Assembly (NCBI GenBank): GCA_030620095.1
Contig: JAUTXW010001311.1
Span: 1,363,501-1,427,500 of the forward strand
Reading direction: 5' to 3'
Origin: Kuschelorhynchus macadamiae
Lineage: Eukaryota > Arthropoda > Insecta > Coleoptera > Curculionidae
Length of the DNA stretch: 64,000 nucleotides
In this document: one piece after another, positions 23,011 to 32,627 of the stretch
Layout: each line of letters begins with the position of its first letter
Numbering within the stretch: position 1 is the stretch's first letter
Made by a program: the position numbers and the translations under genes
Notes under the pieces: model-generated
Databases searched by the model: none
What the model saw: the letters and a program-made list of their open reading frames with translations, nothing else
Told to the model about the DNA's origin: nothing

Positions 23011-24018
23011 CTAATTCGTTATTTCTTTTTGGATACTGGTTTGTGGGATCTTGTTTAATTTTTTATATGTTTTAGTGTCATTTAATATTTCATTCATTTT
23101 TATGTTGTAGTTAGCAGAACTCATTAACAATGTTTTGTTTGTTTTATCGGCTTTTAGAACCTTTATAGAAGGGTTATTTTTTAAAAAACTTTTAGTTTTT
23201 GTTACGTTTATTGAGTATTTTTTATTTTTATTTGCTTGATTTTTCAGTTTAGTTTTAAAATTTTTTAATATATTACAAGATTTTGCTCTAATTTCGTCTT
23301 TATCTCCACCTCTCAAATGATTTATATCGTTTTCAATGTTACATAGTATATCGGAAGTTGGCAAAAGTCTATCATTTTTTAATTCAATTAATTTTTAATT
23401 CGTTGCAAAATTAGGTCCTAAGCTTAAAATTTCCGTAGCGTAATCTGGAATATTTTCATCTGTTAGGTTTTCTACCCACATTGATGTTGTTTTTTGTTGA
23501 GGGGGAGCTTTTTGGTTTAAAATTAGGTGGTCTAGTTTATTTTTATTGTTTTGTTTTATTTCTTGGAAAAGTTTTTCAGTTTTTTGCGTATTACACATTT
23601 TAAATTTAATGAAAATTTCATTTGGTAAATTTTCCGTAAGGCGATTTTCGAGATGCTTGAATTTATTTTGTAAATTTGTTATGTTTAAAGTTGTTTCTGT
23701 AATTAATAAATTTAATGTACTTAAAATAAATTTTGGTAAGACAAACTGGTTATAATTACGTTCAAGGTTTACATTTTCGAATTTTGTATGAGACATTTTA
23801 AGATTAAGAAAAGGTGGCTGTAAGTTTTCTGTTTTACATCTCAATAAAAAGACTCTTCTATTCTTTTGGTTGGCAATTTTTCGAGAGATGTTTTCATATT
23901 CTTTCATTTCGTTCACAATATGGCGTCCATATGTGCTTTCAATTGTTCTGTAGTTTAGTACTTCTTCACCCATACTTATATATTTTTTTTGCTTTGTGTT
24001 CTTTGACCTTTTTTTCAA
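23011..24018 (-). pseudogene. Penelope A, N-terminal region
   Basis: Two minus-strand frames. 24018-23395 begins KKRSKNTKQKKYISMGEEVL and continues YGRHIVNEMKEYENISRKI. 23364-23011 has RAKSCNILKNFKTKLKNQ and SIKVLKADKTNKTLLMS. The K-A-D-K-x-x-x-x-L-L stretch matches the 'x-A-D-K-x-x-x-x-V-V' motif before the RT in Penelope-like proteins. The rest is Lys/Asn-rich and poorly conserved. A stop between 23395 and 23364 separates the two frames. Confidence 0.7.
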
Positions 24019-24090
24019 TATATATTTATCCTAATTTTTCTTGGTTTGAGGTCAACACATTAACAACAAAATTAGTACATATTTTTAAAC
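23988..24090. repeat. Penelope A inverted junction repeat, arm 1
   Basis: About 100 bp nearly identical to the reverse complement of 24597-24700. It contains 'ttgctttgtgttctttgacc' and 'cttggtttgaggtcaa'. With the other arm it encloses the solo pseudo-LTR and endonuclease fragment. Confidence 0.85.
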
Positions 24091-24440
24091 ATATATTTTG
24101 TATTTCTAAGGTGACGTTTCGACCATAGTTTTGGTCTTTTTCAAACCTAAAAATTTGTTTAGCACTATTTTTTTATCAGTTTATAAAATATTAAAAAAGG
24201 ACTTACCATAGAACGTAAAATAGTTGAATTAAAAAGTACACATAATCCACATATCTGACATATACTACACATATTTAATTTACATTTTAAAAATATTGTG
24301 GACATTTATTACAAACAAATTACAAGCGACTGAGCGACACTGTTACAGTAAAGATATATACAATTTATTTAGGTTGTTTATGTCTTTTTTGTCATTTATG
24401 ACGTTTTTGTTTTTTTGATTTTCAGCCATCTCAAAAAATT
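24056..24440 (-). repeat. Penelope A pseudo-LTR, copy 2
   Basis: Direct repeat of 21471-21855 with a few per cent divergence. It overlaps the start of the intact-frame GIY-YIG C-terminal fragment at 24343. Confidence 0.9.
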
Positions 24441-24594
24441 CTCTTTTTTTCAATTGAGGTTCGGATTTTAATACTTTCACTTGTTCGTAGTTGAAAGTAT
24501 GTTTTTTGGACATGTCATGGTGTGTTAATGCGGTTCTGTTCTTTTTATCATACTTGTGACTTTTCAGTCTATTTTCTAAGTGTTGGCTTGTTTG
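24343..24594 (-). pseudogene. Penelope A, GIY-YIG endonuclease C-terminal fragment
   Basis: Open minus-strand reading from 24594 to a TAA at 24343: QTSQHLENRLKSHKYDKK, then TALTHHDMSKKHTFNYEQVK, then LKKREFFEMAENQK and NDKKDINNLNKLYIS. The pattern (R-x-x-x-H, then TAL-x-x-H, then KR-x-x-x-E-M, then IN-x-x-x-D) is the distal half of the Penelope GIY-YIG domain. It keeps the Arg and Glu positions that matter in the fold. The proximal G-x-Y half is missing and is replaced by an inverted duplication at 24597. Confidence 0.78.
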
Positions 24595-24596
24595 TA

Positions 24597-24693
24597 TTTA
24601 AAAATATGTACTAATTTTGTTGTTAATGTATTGACCTCAAACCAAGAAAAATTATGATAAATATATATTGAAAAAAAGGTCAAAGAACACAAA

Positions 24694-24700
<7 letters not shown>
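24597..24700. repeat. Penelope A inverted junction repeat, arm 2
   Basis: Inverted match to 23988-24090; it ends at the (AT)n run. Confidence 0.85.

Positions 24701-24739
<39 letters not shown>
24699..24739. repeat. (AT)n microsatellite
   Basis: About 20 AT units directly abutting the Penelope A terminus. The equivalent inner end (near 23985) has only 'tatattttttttg', so the run lies outside or at the element's end. Confidence 0.95.
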
Positions 24740-24740
<1 letters not shown>

Positions 24741-25790
24741 AACTATCAAATATATTATTATTTAAATCAAATCCTTAAAAACGTCCTGACTAATGGTCTT
24801 TATTAAATCTGATTGTATTATTTGATTGTGTAAGACTTAAAAATGCTACATATTTTGTTATTTAGTGTTGCCCATCTAGATTATAAGTGAGTTATGAAAG
24901 TGCAAAAGTTCCTGGATAAATATATTCTCAGCCATGTATATTCCAAAGCGCGGCTCTTGTGCTGCAACATCTGAAGGAATCGGGGGTTAAAACTCGATGT
25001 ATTTGCTGGTTTATTTGACTCGTCGGAATCTTTAATACATACAATGAATATTTTGTGCACGAATTTATTTAAAAGAAGAGCCGGATTTTCGTGAAATTAA
25101 TATATTACAGAAATAAAATTGAAAATAAACTACCTAAAAATAACTTTGATATTATACACATCTTCGTTTAAATTGTTCTAAAAGTTTTGTGATGCACTGT
25201 CTAAATAATGCAAATAAAAATGACGTCACATTGGCTTTCAGAAAGATACAAACTATAAACACAATAAAAAGACGCAAACTCTAAACATAATAAAATATAA
25301 TAAGTACATTTTTTTCAAAGAATTTTGCTTTTCACACATGATTTAGATTTTGCTATGAAATAAATCCATAGCAAAATCTAAATTCTATGTTAAAAGGGTT
25401 ATTAATAAAAATAAGTAAATAAACCGGTGAGAATATCATGTGAATGTTAACCAAAAAAGTCTTAATATAAATCAAAACAAGAATAATGGTTTTTTATTTG
25501 TTTAAAATAAATATAATTATTCCTAAACTAACACATATTTGCCTCAAATAATCACCAACATTTCCTAAAAAATTATTGTGTGACCTAAACGGTTTTTCCT
25601 AATTTCTTTGTGTCTTGCCTCTAAGGCTTCCTCAGGCGGTGTCCTATTGGAAGATCAAATTGAAAGATCATATTTTTCCCATGTACAAGTAGCTTATGAA
25701 GAGTACTAGTTATATAATACAAATTATAGTGCTTTACATATATATCTCTAGAGTGCTTTGTTAAAAGCTCAAATTAATTAATTTTTTTTT
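24740..25790. other. Intergenic, no recognised gene
   Basis: AT-rich. Includes 'cctctaaggcttcctcaggcgg' near 25618, reminiscent of retroelement termini but unassigned. Confidence 0.35.
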
Positions 25791-26427
25791 CCACTTGCTG
25801 CATTTTTTCAAATTAAGCCAATTTTGAATGTTAATTACTCGTTAATTCAGGTAATGTCAGAACTGAGTTTAGGATCTTCGAAGAAATGCCTAGCAGTGTT
25901 CCCATCATTAGATGTGCCATATTCAGGTTTTGGAACATCTATCAACAATCCCATTTTTGTTTTAAATTTTTCCTGAATTACCACGACTTAAAAAGCAACT
26001 TATAGCTAATATGTAAAAGAGTTTCAAAGTTCCTAATCCCACAATGTAATGAAGAAAGTCCATATTTATAGTTTCCTGTGCTTTTATTTCTTTTTGAAAT
26101 ATCTCTACTGTTCATTAATTTTAGTATAGCCCCACAAATAAAGCAGTTTTAAGTAGCATAAGTACCAGATAATGTATTAATGGCACTTCCGACGAGCATC
26201 GTAAAAAGCATGTTTACAACTATGGCTCGTTCATTTTTGTTTATATGAAACCTTTGCAAATTTTCAATATCTGCGGTCACTCTTTGTTCCTCTACTCTTG
26301 CATTATCTTTACATTCCTTAATAAAATTAAACCTTACGGGCCTACAAAACATGTTGGACGATGGCATGGGGAAACTTCTTTTTTTATTGTTGTCACCAAT
26401 AAGTGTCAGAGGAACAAAAGCTGTTAA

Positions 26428-26951
26428 GGGGGAACTGCTCGCAGTATTATGGATCATTTGCAAGCCTTCCGCCGCTGCAATATTGTGTTAAAGCTATAAA
26501 AGATATGTATTAGCTTCAATGTGATTTTAATAGGGAAATATATATAGTAGGGCGCTAAATGCGAATTTTTATGAAAAAATTAAATCTAAAATTATAAAAT
26601 AGAAATAGATTTGTCCATTTTTGATCATTTTTTGACCACTTTTTGACGCAAATGCCGTCGCATATAATTTTTTTTCCACAAAATGGCTCTTTACCGCCTT
26701 GTATTCCTTTGTCTACGTAACTGCAAAATTTGAAATGGTAAATCGTACTCATGTCTTTGTATTTTTGCAGCGCGTGAAGTCTTTTGAACCCATTTTTAAA
26801 CGAAATGTAATTTAAATTGCCTATACATAACAAATTTTTTTGAGGTCGGACGTGCAGGAGGTTACCTCTAATACGTAGGTACCTTTTCATCTTACTTTGA
26901 ACTTGACTAGACCTTGCCGCTGGTTTTTCGCTTTTTGCGTGCAGTTCTCCC
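26428..26951 (-). mobile_element. 524-bp TTAA-flanked non-autonomous element, copy A
   Basis: Flanked by TTAA at 26424-26427 and 26952-26955. Ends GGGGGAACTGCTCGCA and TGCGTGCAGTTCTCCC are inverted repeats. It splits the copy-1 Transib coding region between the MFFNV and TAFVPL codons. Same length as copy B (46049-46572) and similar throughout. TTAA duplication is shared by piggyBac and Kolobok elements; the 5'-GGG start (not CCC) argues against piggyBac, so Kolobok-like is my tentative assignment. Confidence 0.85.
26555..26951 (-). CDS. Open frame shared by both TTAA elements (uncertain)
   Basis: About 132 codons open on the minus strand from the element terminus (GELHAKSEK...) inward, with SSQVQSKMKRYL, LCIGNLNYISFKNGFKRLHA and a Cys-rich stretch (FKFCSYVDK, EPFCGKKI). 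Copy B keeps the same frame open at 46572-46176. There is no start codon near the terminus and no recognised domain. It may be a remnant of a parent transposase or chance preservation between two recent copies. Confidence 0.25.
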
Positions 26952-27740
26952 TTAACATTAAAAAACATTGTACTATTTGTGTCTGTTAATTTTTGCTTAT
27001 ATGTACTATGTCCACTGCTCCCATCAAATCCCCACTTAGAGATTAGGGTTAAAAAATCTGATATACCGTTTAAGGAATCTTGCTCTGTTGTGTGTGAAAT
27101 ACTTTTTGTTGTTGTATTCAGTAAATACTGTAAGTTAACTTCTGCTGAAAGTTCAGTAATCAAAATATTGGTAGGTTAAATGGTTTTTCGATACTGTTTT
27201 AATTTGTAGAGATTTGGAAAAGAACCAAGACATAATAGATTTACGGTATTACCTAGGATAAGGTATTTTCTCCCTGAAAGATCGAAATTTTCAAGTAAAA
27301 CTTTGACTTTTCTGTTTTTTGTTTGAATGGTACTGTCCTCAAAAATTTTTTGTGGTCTACCTCGACTTGTTTTATGAGTAAAATTTTGATGATTATGTGT
27401 GATAAAGGACTTAATGTTTTCTGGCAGAGCAAACATTTAGTTGAGCTAAACTTCATTCTTCTCGATAAAAGTCGTATGTATTCTAGAAGACTTCTCCCAC
27501 TTATTTTTAACTGTGAGGCAAAAGTATTCAGATATTCTATTGTTTCTCTTTGGATAATCTTTGGACACTTATTTGGATCTATCATTAACAAAAAAGTAAT
27601 CTTTCTTTTGACTGTTTCAATCTGTTGTTTGTTAGCTCATACCCAGGCATTAAAAAGATCGTCATTTGTAACAGGGACCAAATCTAAAAAGAAAGTATTT
27701 CGTCCAAATGTGCAAGCTTCTGTAGAAAGCTAATGCAGTA

Positions 27741-28317
27741 ACAATTAGTATAACAATGTATCTTAAAATTAGTATACAAATCTCAGACATGTTTTTCGAT
27801 GAATTTAAGGAAAATCTTTATAAATACTGAAACCAAAGTTATTTATATAATTTTTGCCTTGCATATTTTAAACTTTGTCAAAAAAATCTTATTCCTTTCT
27901 ACGAAAAAAAAAAGTCCAGGATAAATAAGTACTTACCTTGAGTATCAACTTTCATCATAAGGTATAATAAAATACTAATACAGGACTTATATCAAAAGAT
28001 GTAAATCTACTTAAGATTATGCTTAAGTTTAATTTTCTGATTTCGGCCTTCAAGAACTTTAACTTTTAGGCTTTGCAATTTTACAACAAATAATATTACG
28101 CAACTGAAATTCATGATCATGAAATAATCCAGAGCCTACTTGTTTTTTTGAATTTTTACACCTGTTTAACGCACTGTGCGACGTACTTGTAAAAAGCGCC
28201 GAAACGGCACAATAATATTTTTTTTAGTTGTCCATTGTTTGTTATTCTGTATTTTCTGAGTGTTCAAAAAAAATATATTTTAGTTTTACTTCATTATTGC
28301 GCTCTTATTATGATTGC
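27741..28317. other. Intergenic, possible Transib 5' flank
   Basis: No gene. The string CGCACTGTGCGACG at 28170-28183 reads, on the minus strand, as CACAGTG preceded by CGTCG. It could be the outer end of Transib copy 1 with a GC-rich 5-bp flank, but no partner end was found. Confidence 0.3.
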
Positions 28318-28965
28318 TTGCCTATGAATTTAAGAACGAGTGAAGCGCAGCGCAGGTAGTGCACATGCAAAATGGTTATTTTTTTTAACCTTGTTATGTG
28401 GTTAATTATCCATAGCTTTGGAGCGTTTTTTAATACTTAGGGGAAATAATATGAATTTATAAGATTTTAAATATATTTTTTTGTTTTTTAAAAAACAGTT
28501 ATGTACCTATATTTTAAAGCTAATTCCAATTCGATTCGATCGATGCAAAACTGCTTCCACCGCCTATGATCCGAACGTACTAATTGACATTAATTCTATA
28601 ACAAGCGAACAAGCGTCTGCAGCCTGTAGCAGCAGTTTTATGCCGCTCCCATCTCTATTTGGCTTACGGATATTCACCATTGCGTTGCCATACCAACTGC
28701 CGTAAACAAATCTAAGCGCGAAAGCCGACGTGCGGGGGTAGTCTGATGCGGAATTTGTTACTGCTGATTGTGATTCCTAAACGGGTCGCTCTTATCAAAA
28801 AGGTGTTCAGCGCGCTACGTTTTAAGTCATTATTATTTTTTGAGTATATAACGAACTAGTTTTGATAGAAAATATTGGCATAATTTAGTAAATAATGTTA
28901 ATTTATATAAAACATACTACATTTTTAAAATAAAAATGTAGATTATGAAATGCTTGATTTTTGTG
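28318..28965 (-). repeat. About 650-bp dispersed repeat, arm B
   Basis: Reverse-complement counterpart of 17707-18395, separated from it by about 9.9 kb. A 74-codon plus-strand frame inside is not supported by the other copy. Confidence 0.8.
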
Positions 28966-29325
28966 CAAAATTTAAGACAAATTGGATAATTAGTTTCTAA
29001 GTAATAATTTTTATAACGTGTCACTAGACCGCTATCTTGTTCCGGCATACTGAATTTGTACCAAAATATTACCCATATACCTTTTAATTTCTGAATAAAA
29101 TTTGTTGTTAATCTGATAGGTAATTTTTAAGCTATGCCGGACTGACAGACAGACAAACCGACAGACGGACCGACGGAATTGATAAAACATGGACGCTATT
29201 TGACGTGATTTTTTTCACAATTACTTTTTGTTTGGCAGTCATTTTGTTCAGCCATTTTGAAATAATACCACAGTTTTACTAGTTTATTTCTATACTACAA
29301 TTAATTATGGCCCACAATATGCAGT
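28966..29325 (+). repeat. GCCGCCAT-type dispersed repeat, copy 3
   Basis: Contains 'aaattggataattagtttct', 'gctatcttgttccggcat', the GACAGACAGAC/GACCGACGG stretch and 'ttgataaaacatgg', followed by 'tactacaattaattatggcc'. It abuts arm B directly. Confidence 0.6.
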
Positions 29326-29917
29326 CACACAACAGAATGTTAGCCCCTACTTATGATTTTATTTATTTCTTAAACGACTATTGCACATTAATTAATATTT
29401 ATTTTTATTAATTAATAAAAGGAAAGCTGTTTTACCAGACCTAGTTAAATAAAACAATAAGTACAAATATGCTTGCTACACGATAAATTCCTTAGAATAA
29501 CATTATATCAATTAAGGCTCCCCGTTTCAAATAATGGAGCTCAGTGTATCCAGAGAAACGCCTCCACTACCGATATAGAGAACGCTGCAAATACTTTTCA
29601 GAAGCTAAATTCGAAAGGTTTTCTTTCCTTTTTTACTGTTTCATTTTTGTTTGCAAGCGACGAGAAATAACTGGAAAGGAAAATTGGAAAACGGATACAA
29701 TACAAGTAACTTTATACCGGAAGCGACTTCTTCTGATTTAGGTACCAGTGTAAATTATCTCAATTTATAAATTCTGTAAGTTTACGTCTAATCAAATTTT
29801 TACATTAGAGTCTTTTGAAATAAAACACATATTTTTTCTCAAGTAATTTACGAGAACGATAAAATATATATTATTGCATTATTCGTTTTTGTATGTACCG
29901 AGTGACAACTTTGAAGC
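29326..29917. other. Intergenic, no recognised gene
   Basis: Overlapping short frames at 29473-29741 show no family motif. Confidence 0.35.
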
Positions 29918-30150
29918 TATAAAGTAACACCCCATTTAACTTTTTTACTATTTATTGCACATAAGAAACAAAAACACTACTTTATAAGGAATTTTTCGTA
30001 AATTCCGAATCCGTACTCAGATTTAAAAAATATATACAGGGTGGAGCGAAAAGCATACTTTTTTTTTAATCGAACACCCTGTATTTTTTACTGGTGTTGG
30101 AAAGATCATTAAAAGAGCTTTTCAAAATACCCTATTTGATACCAATATCT
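29918..30150 (+). repeat. Mariner-like element 1, left TIR
   Basis: Pairs with 32400-32627. It contains a nested palindrome from ACAGGGTGGAGCGAAAAG to GAACACCCTGTA (about 30030-30085), so each arm can itself fold into a hairpin. Confidence 0.8.
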
Positions 30151-30527
30151 TCAAAAATGTTTGAAAGATACGCATTTAAATGTAAAAATAATCGATTTTT
30201 TATTACATACAGAGACAGCAAAAAAAAACAAAGAAATAATCGACGAAAATATTTTTTCTTCATAAAATTATGTAAAAAAGTGAATTGAAGACTTAAATTA
30301 ATCGCTATGAATATGGTTATGTATGCATTTTTGATAAATAGTTGGCAAGTGACAGTTTATTGCTATTTTCACAGCGTGCGTTGGAAACAATAGATAAAGC
30401 TATATTACTAAAAAAAAATAGAAGGTTATGGCATAGTAGAGGATGTTGCGAATTGGTTATGGAAAATACTTGGAAAACAGAAAACAGGTTACAAAGATAA
30501 ACGGTAAAGTATCGTCCGAAATTTCAT

Positions 30528-31605
30528 GTGATGAAAATGAAAACATGTTCCATTCATTTGTTTGCTGACGATGCTCTATTATATTTTTATTCCAAAAATA
30601 TTGATTACCTTTTCACTAATATTAATGAAGATCTTCTCGAACTTAGGATGTGGTTTACTAAAAATATTTTGAAAGTAAATGTTAAAAAAACTAAATGTAT
30701 ATTAATTAGAAACAAAAGTATCAAAAAGAGTTTATTGTCAGGGATCTAAACGTAAAAACAGGTGATGATATAGTTGAGACCATATATTATATATAATTGA
30801 CAAAGTGTCTAAAAATGGAACTTTCTTTCCAGAGTAACTTCGTTTTTGTCTCAGTTTTCAAGGATTACCGTTTATAATACCTTAATTTTGCCCCACCTAA
30901 TTTACAGCTCTTCCAATTTATATACAGCAAATAAAAATGAAATTTCCAGGCTACAGAAATTACAGAATAGGATGGTGCGCATTATTTTGAGCAAAAAACG
31001 AGAAACTGCCGTAAGGGATATGCTCAAAGCTTTAGACTGGCTTCCAGTTCAAAAGTTTTTAGAGTTTCAGGTCATGGTATTATTATTTAAAACGGATTAA
31101 AACCAAATTATTTATCCGACAAGATATGCACAAATGATTCTGTCCACCAGTACCCTACTAGAAATAGAAAACATTTTTATGTAGTTACTAAAAATAAAAC
31201 AAGCACAGAAAACTCCTTGTTTCATAAGGGGATCTGTTTTAACTCTCTTCTAGCAAAAATAAAAAGTTTGAATAGCCTAATTTGTTTAACAAACATTTAA
31301 AGGAGTACTTGAGGTAATTAGCTGTATTATGTCAAAGTTTTACACTTTTAATGTAAATGTACAACTTTATGTTAAAATTGCTGTTTTTGTTTTGTGTGCA
31401 TTTTGAATTTTTGTTTACATTGACCTCTTAAATCTTCTATTAAGTACACACCATGACTGTATTATTATTTCTTTATTTTGTGTATAATTAGTTCTGTCTG
31501 AATTGTGTAAAGTCATATTACAAGATAAGTTTTTTTTTGTGTACAGTTTTATTTATAATTGACAATTAATATTGATTTTAGCCAAAGTGCTAAATAAAGA
31601 ATTAT
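30528..31605 (+). pseudogene. LINE reverse transcriptase 3' fragment (nested)
   Basis: 5'-truncated RT. The first frame (30528-30749) has IHLFADDALLYFYSKNID, whose FADD box holds the two catalytic Asp residues, then LRMWFTKNILKVNVKKTK. The second frame (30846-31100) has FSRITVYNTLILPHLIYSSS and LQKLQNRMVRIILSKK. C-terminal codons continue with stops to about 31330 (YLSDKICTN and NSLFHKGICFN in shifted frames). A 3' UTR with 'taaataaagaattattc' ends near 31605. Element type: CR1- or Jockey-like from the post-RT region; not resolved. It lies inside the mariner-like element, so it inserted there later. Confidence 0.75.
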
Positions 31606-31684
31606 TCTTTCCGTTTAGAATTTTCACTCCTTGTGTTATAAACAGTTTTATGTTTTCGGAATTATCCAAATTATGTTAGTATAT

Positions 31685-32250
31685 TGTATACCCCCATAGA
31701 AGATTATCCATGGCCGTCAAGTCGAGGCTGTTGGCTGACCAAGGAATTGTTCCGTTCCTCCCGATCCGCTCCTCATAATTGGCGTGTAAATAATTTCGCT
31801 TTGTAGTGTTGCGTGAGGAGGGGCCCGTCGCGTCGTGCTGAAAAATTATTCTATGACGGGATCTCTCCGGTAGATCTTCTACTGATTCGGCAACAAAGTT
31901 ATTTAAGAATTGATGATATACTTCCTCGGTCAGATTGCGGTGAAAAAATATGGCCCTACAATTCTATCACCAAGTATTCCACAGCACACATTTACTGTTA
32001 CCCTCCCTCGAAAATCCTCTTCATTGGTCAAAACGTTCTAGAAGGTCACGGGATCCAAGTCTTACTGATCTTCTCGGATTTTCTATGTATAACAAAAGGA
32101 TATCTAGTTCATTCTCGTCATGGTCACAGTTTCATTGGGATGCCTTTCTTGGTAGGCGCGTCTATATTTTGGTTATTTTCAAAACAAACGAAATATTTCT
32201 TGTTGGTGTTCCGTCGAATATATCATTTTACTAGCAAATATCACTAAATA
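31685..32250 (-). pseudogene. Mariner-type (DUF4817-like) transposase, element 1
   Basis: The minus strand reads YRRAYQERHPNETV near 32175 (the DUF4817-like N-terminal motif) and ILLLYIENPRRSVRLGSRDL (about 32115-32055). After a jump comes TVNVCCGILGDRIVGPYFF (about 32010-31950), then IIFQHDATGP with the second catalytic Asp (GAC, 31832-31834), and PWSANSLDLTAMDNLLWGY (about 31750-31690), corresponding to the family's W-P-x-R-S-P-D-L-x-P-x-D-F. The segment with the helix-turn-helix end and the first catalytic Asp is deleted. The frame is broken at least four times. It would act as a cut-and-paste transposase at TA sites. Confidence 0.8.
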
Positions 32251-32399
32251 AATGTATCGTTACTAAGCGATATACACAAAAAGGTCACATGTCATTGTTT
32301 TTGATTTCCAAAGCCTACTTTTTTGTTAGGAGTAAATTAATTATTAAACACATCTTTATAGTTTTAAATGCGTTTATTTCAAAAACTATTATAGATAAA

Positions 32400-32627
32400 G
32401 GTATTAAATGTGGTATTTTTAAAAGGCTCTTTTAATGATCTTTCCAACACCAGTAAAAAATATAGGGTGTTCCATTCAAAAAAAGTATTCTTTTCGCTTC
32501 ACCCTGATATTTTATTTTTTTTAATCCGATTGCCTATTTAAAATCACGAGTAATTTTCTAAGGGGTGATATTTTTGTTTCTTATGTGCGATATTTAGTAA
32601 AAAAGTTAAGGGGGGTGTTACTTTATA
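32400..32627 (-). repeat. Mariner-like element 1, right TIR
   Basis: Inverted match to the left TIR, including 'gatctttccaacaccagtaa', 'agggtgttccat' and 'cttttcgcttcaccctg'. Confidence 0.8.

Larger units (their letters stand above)
21471..24700 (-). mobile_element. Penelope-like element A with direct terminal repeats
   Basis: A minus-strand Penelope-type RT lies between two direct repeats of about 385 bp (21471-21855 and 24056-24440). Upstream of the second repeat is a piece of GIY-YIG endonuclease C-terminus (24594-24343). This partial tandem arrangement, with pseudo-LTRs that overlap the coding ends, is a known Penelope-like configuration. All coding parts are interrupted. Confidence 0.88.
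25791..27740 (-). pseudogene. Transib/RAG1-like transposase, copy 1 (interrupted)
   Basis: Minus strand, in order: GRNTFFLDLVPVTNDDLFN (about 27700), a charged N-terminal region including KTSRGRPQKIFEDSTIQTK, and then KWGFDGSSGHSTYKQK (about 27050), whose Asp aligns with the first catalytic Asp (RAG1 D600) as I recall the family. After a 524-bp insertion come TAFVPLTLIGDN, CRPVRFNFIKECKD and NMLFTMLVGSAINTL, where relatives have T-M-x-D-G, so the second catalytic Asp is Val. Then NCFICGAILKLMNS (a Zn-type CxxC, as in RAG1 C-T-L-C) and GTSNDGNTARHFFEDPKLSS (about 25910-25860). The last catalytic Glu region is missing because the copy is cut near 25800. The family makes cut-and-paste transposases ancestral to RAG1. 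Stops, frameshifts and the insertion make it dead. Confidence 0.72.
29918..32627 (-). mobile_element. Mariner-like element with long TIRs and nested LINE
   Basis: Ends TATAAAGTAACACCCC (29918) and the inverted GGGGTGTTACTTTATA (to 32627), consistent with TA target duplication. Arms of about 230 bp (29918-30150 and 32400-32627) match in inverted orientation. Inside are a minus-strand mariner-type transposase (32250-31685) and a plus-strand LINE fragment (30528-31605). Confidence 0.8.

Noticed and set aside
21471..24440. LTR retrotransposon based on the direct repeats
   Set aside because: The enclosed RT is of Penelope type and the repeats overlap coding ends; they are pseudo-LTRs.
26428..26951. 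piggyBac MITE
   Set aside because: TTAA fits, but the ends start GGG and not the CCC of piggyBac; superfamily left open, Kolobok-like preferred.
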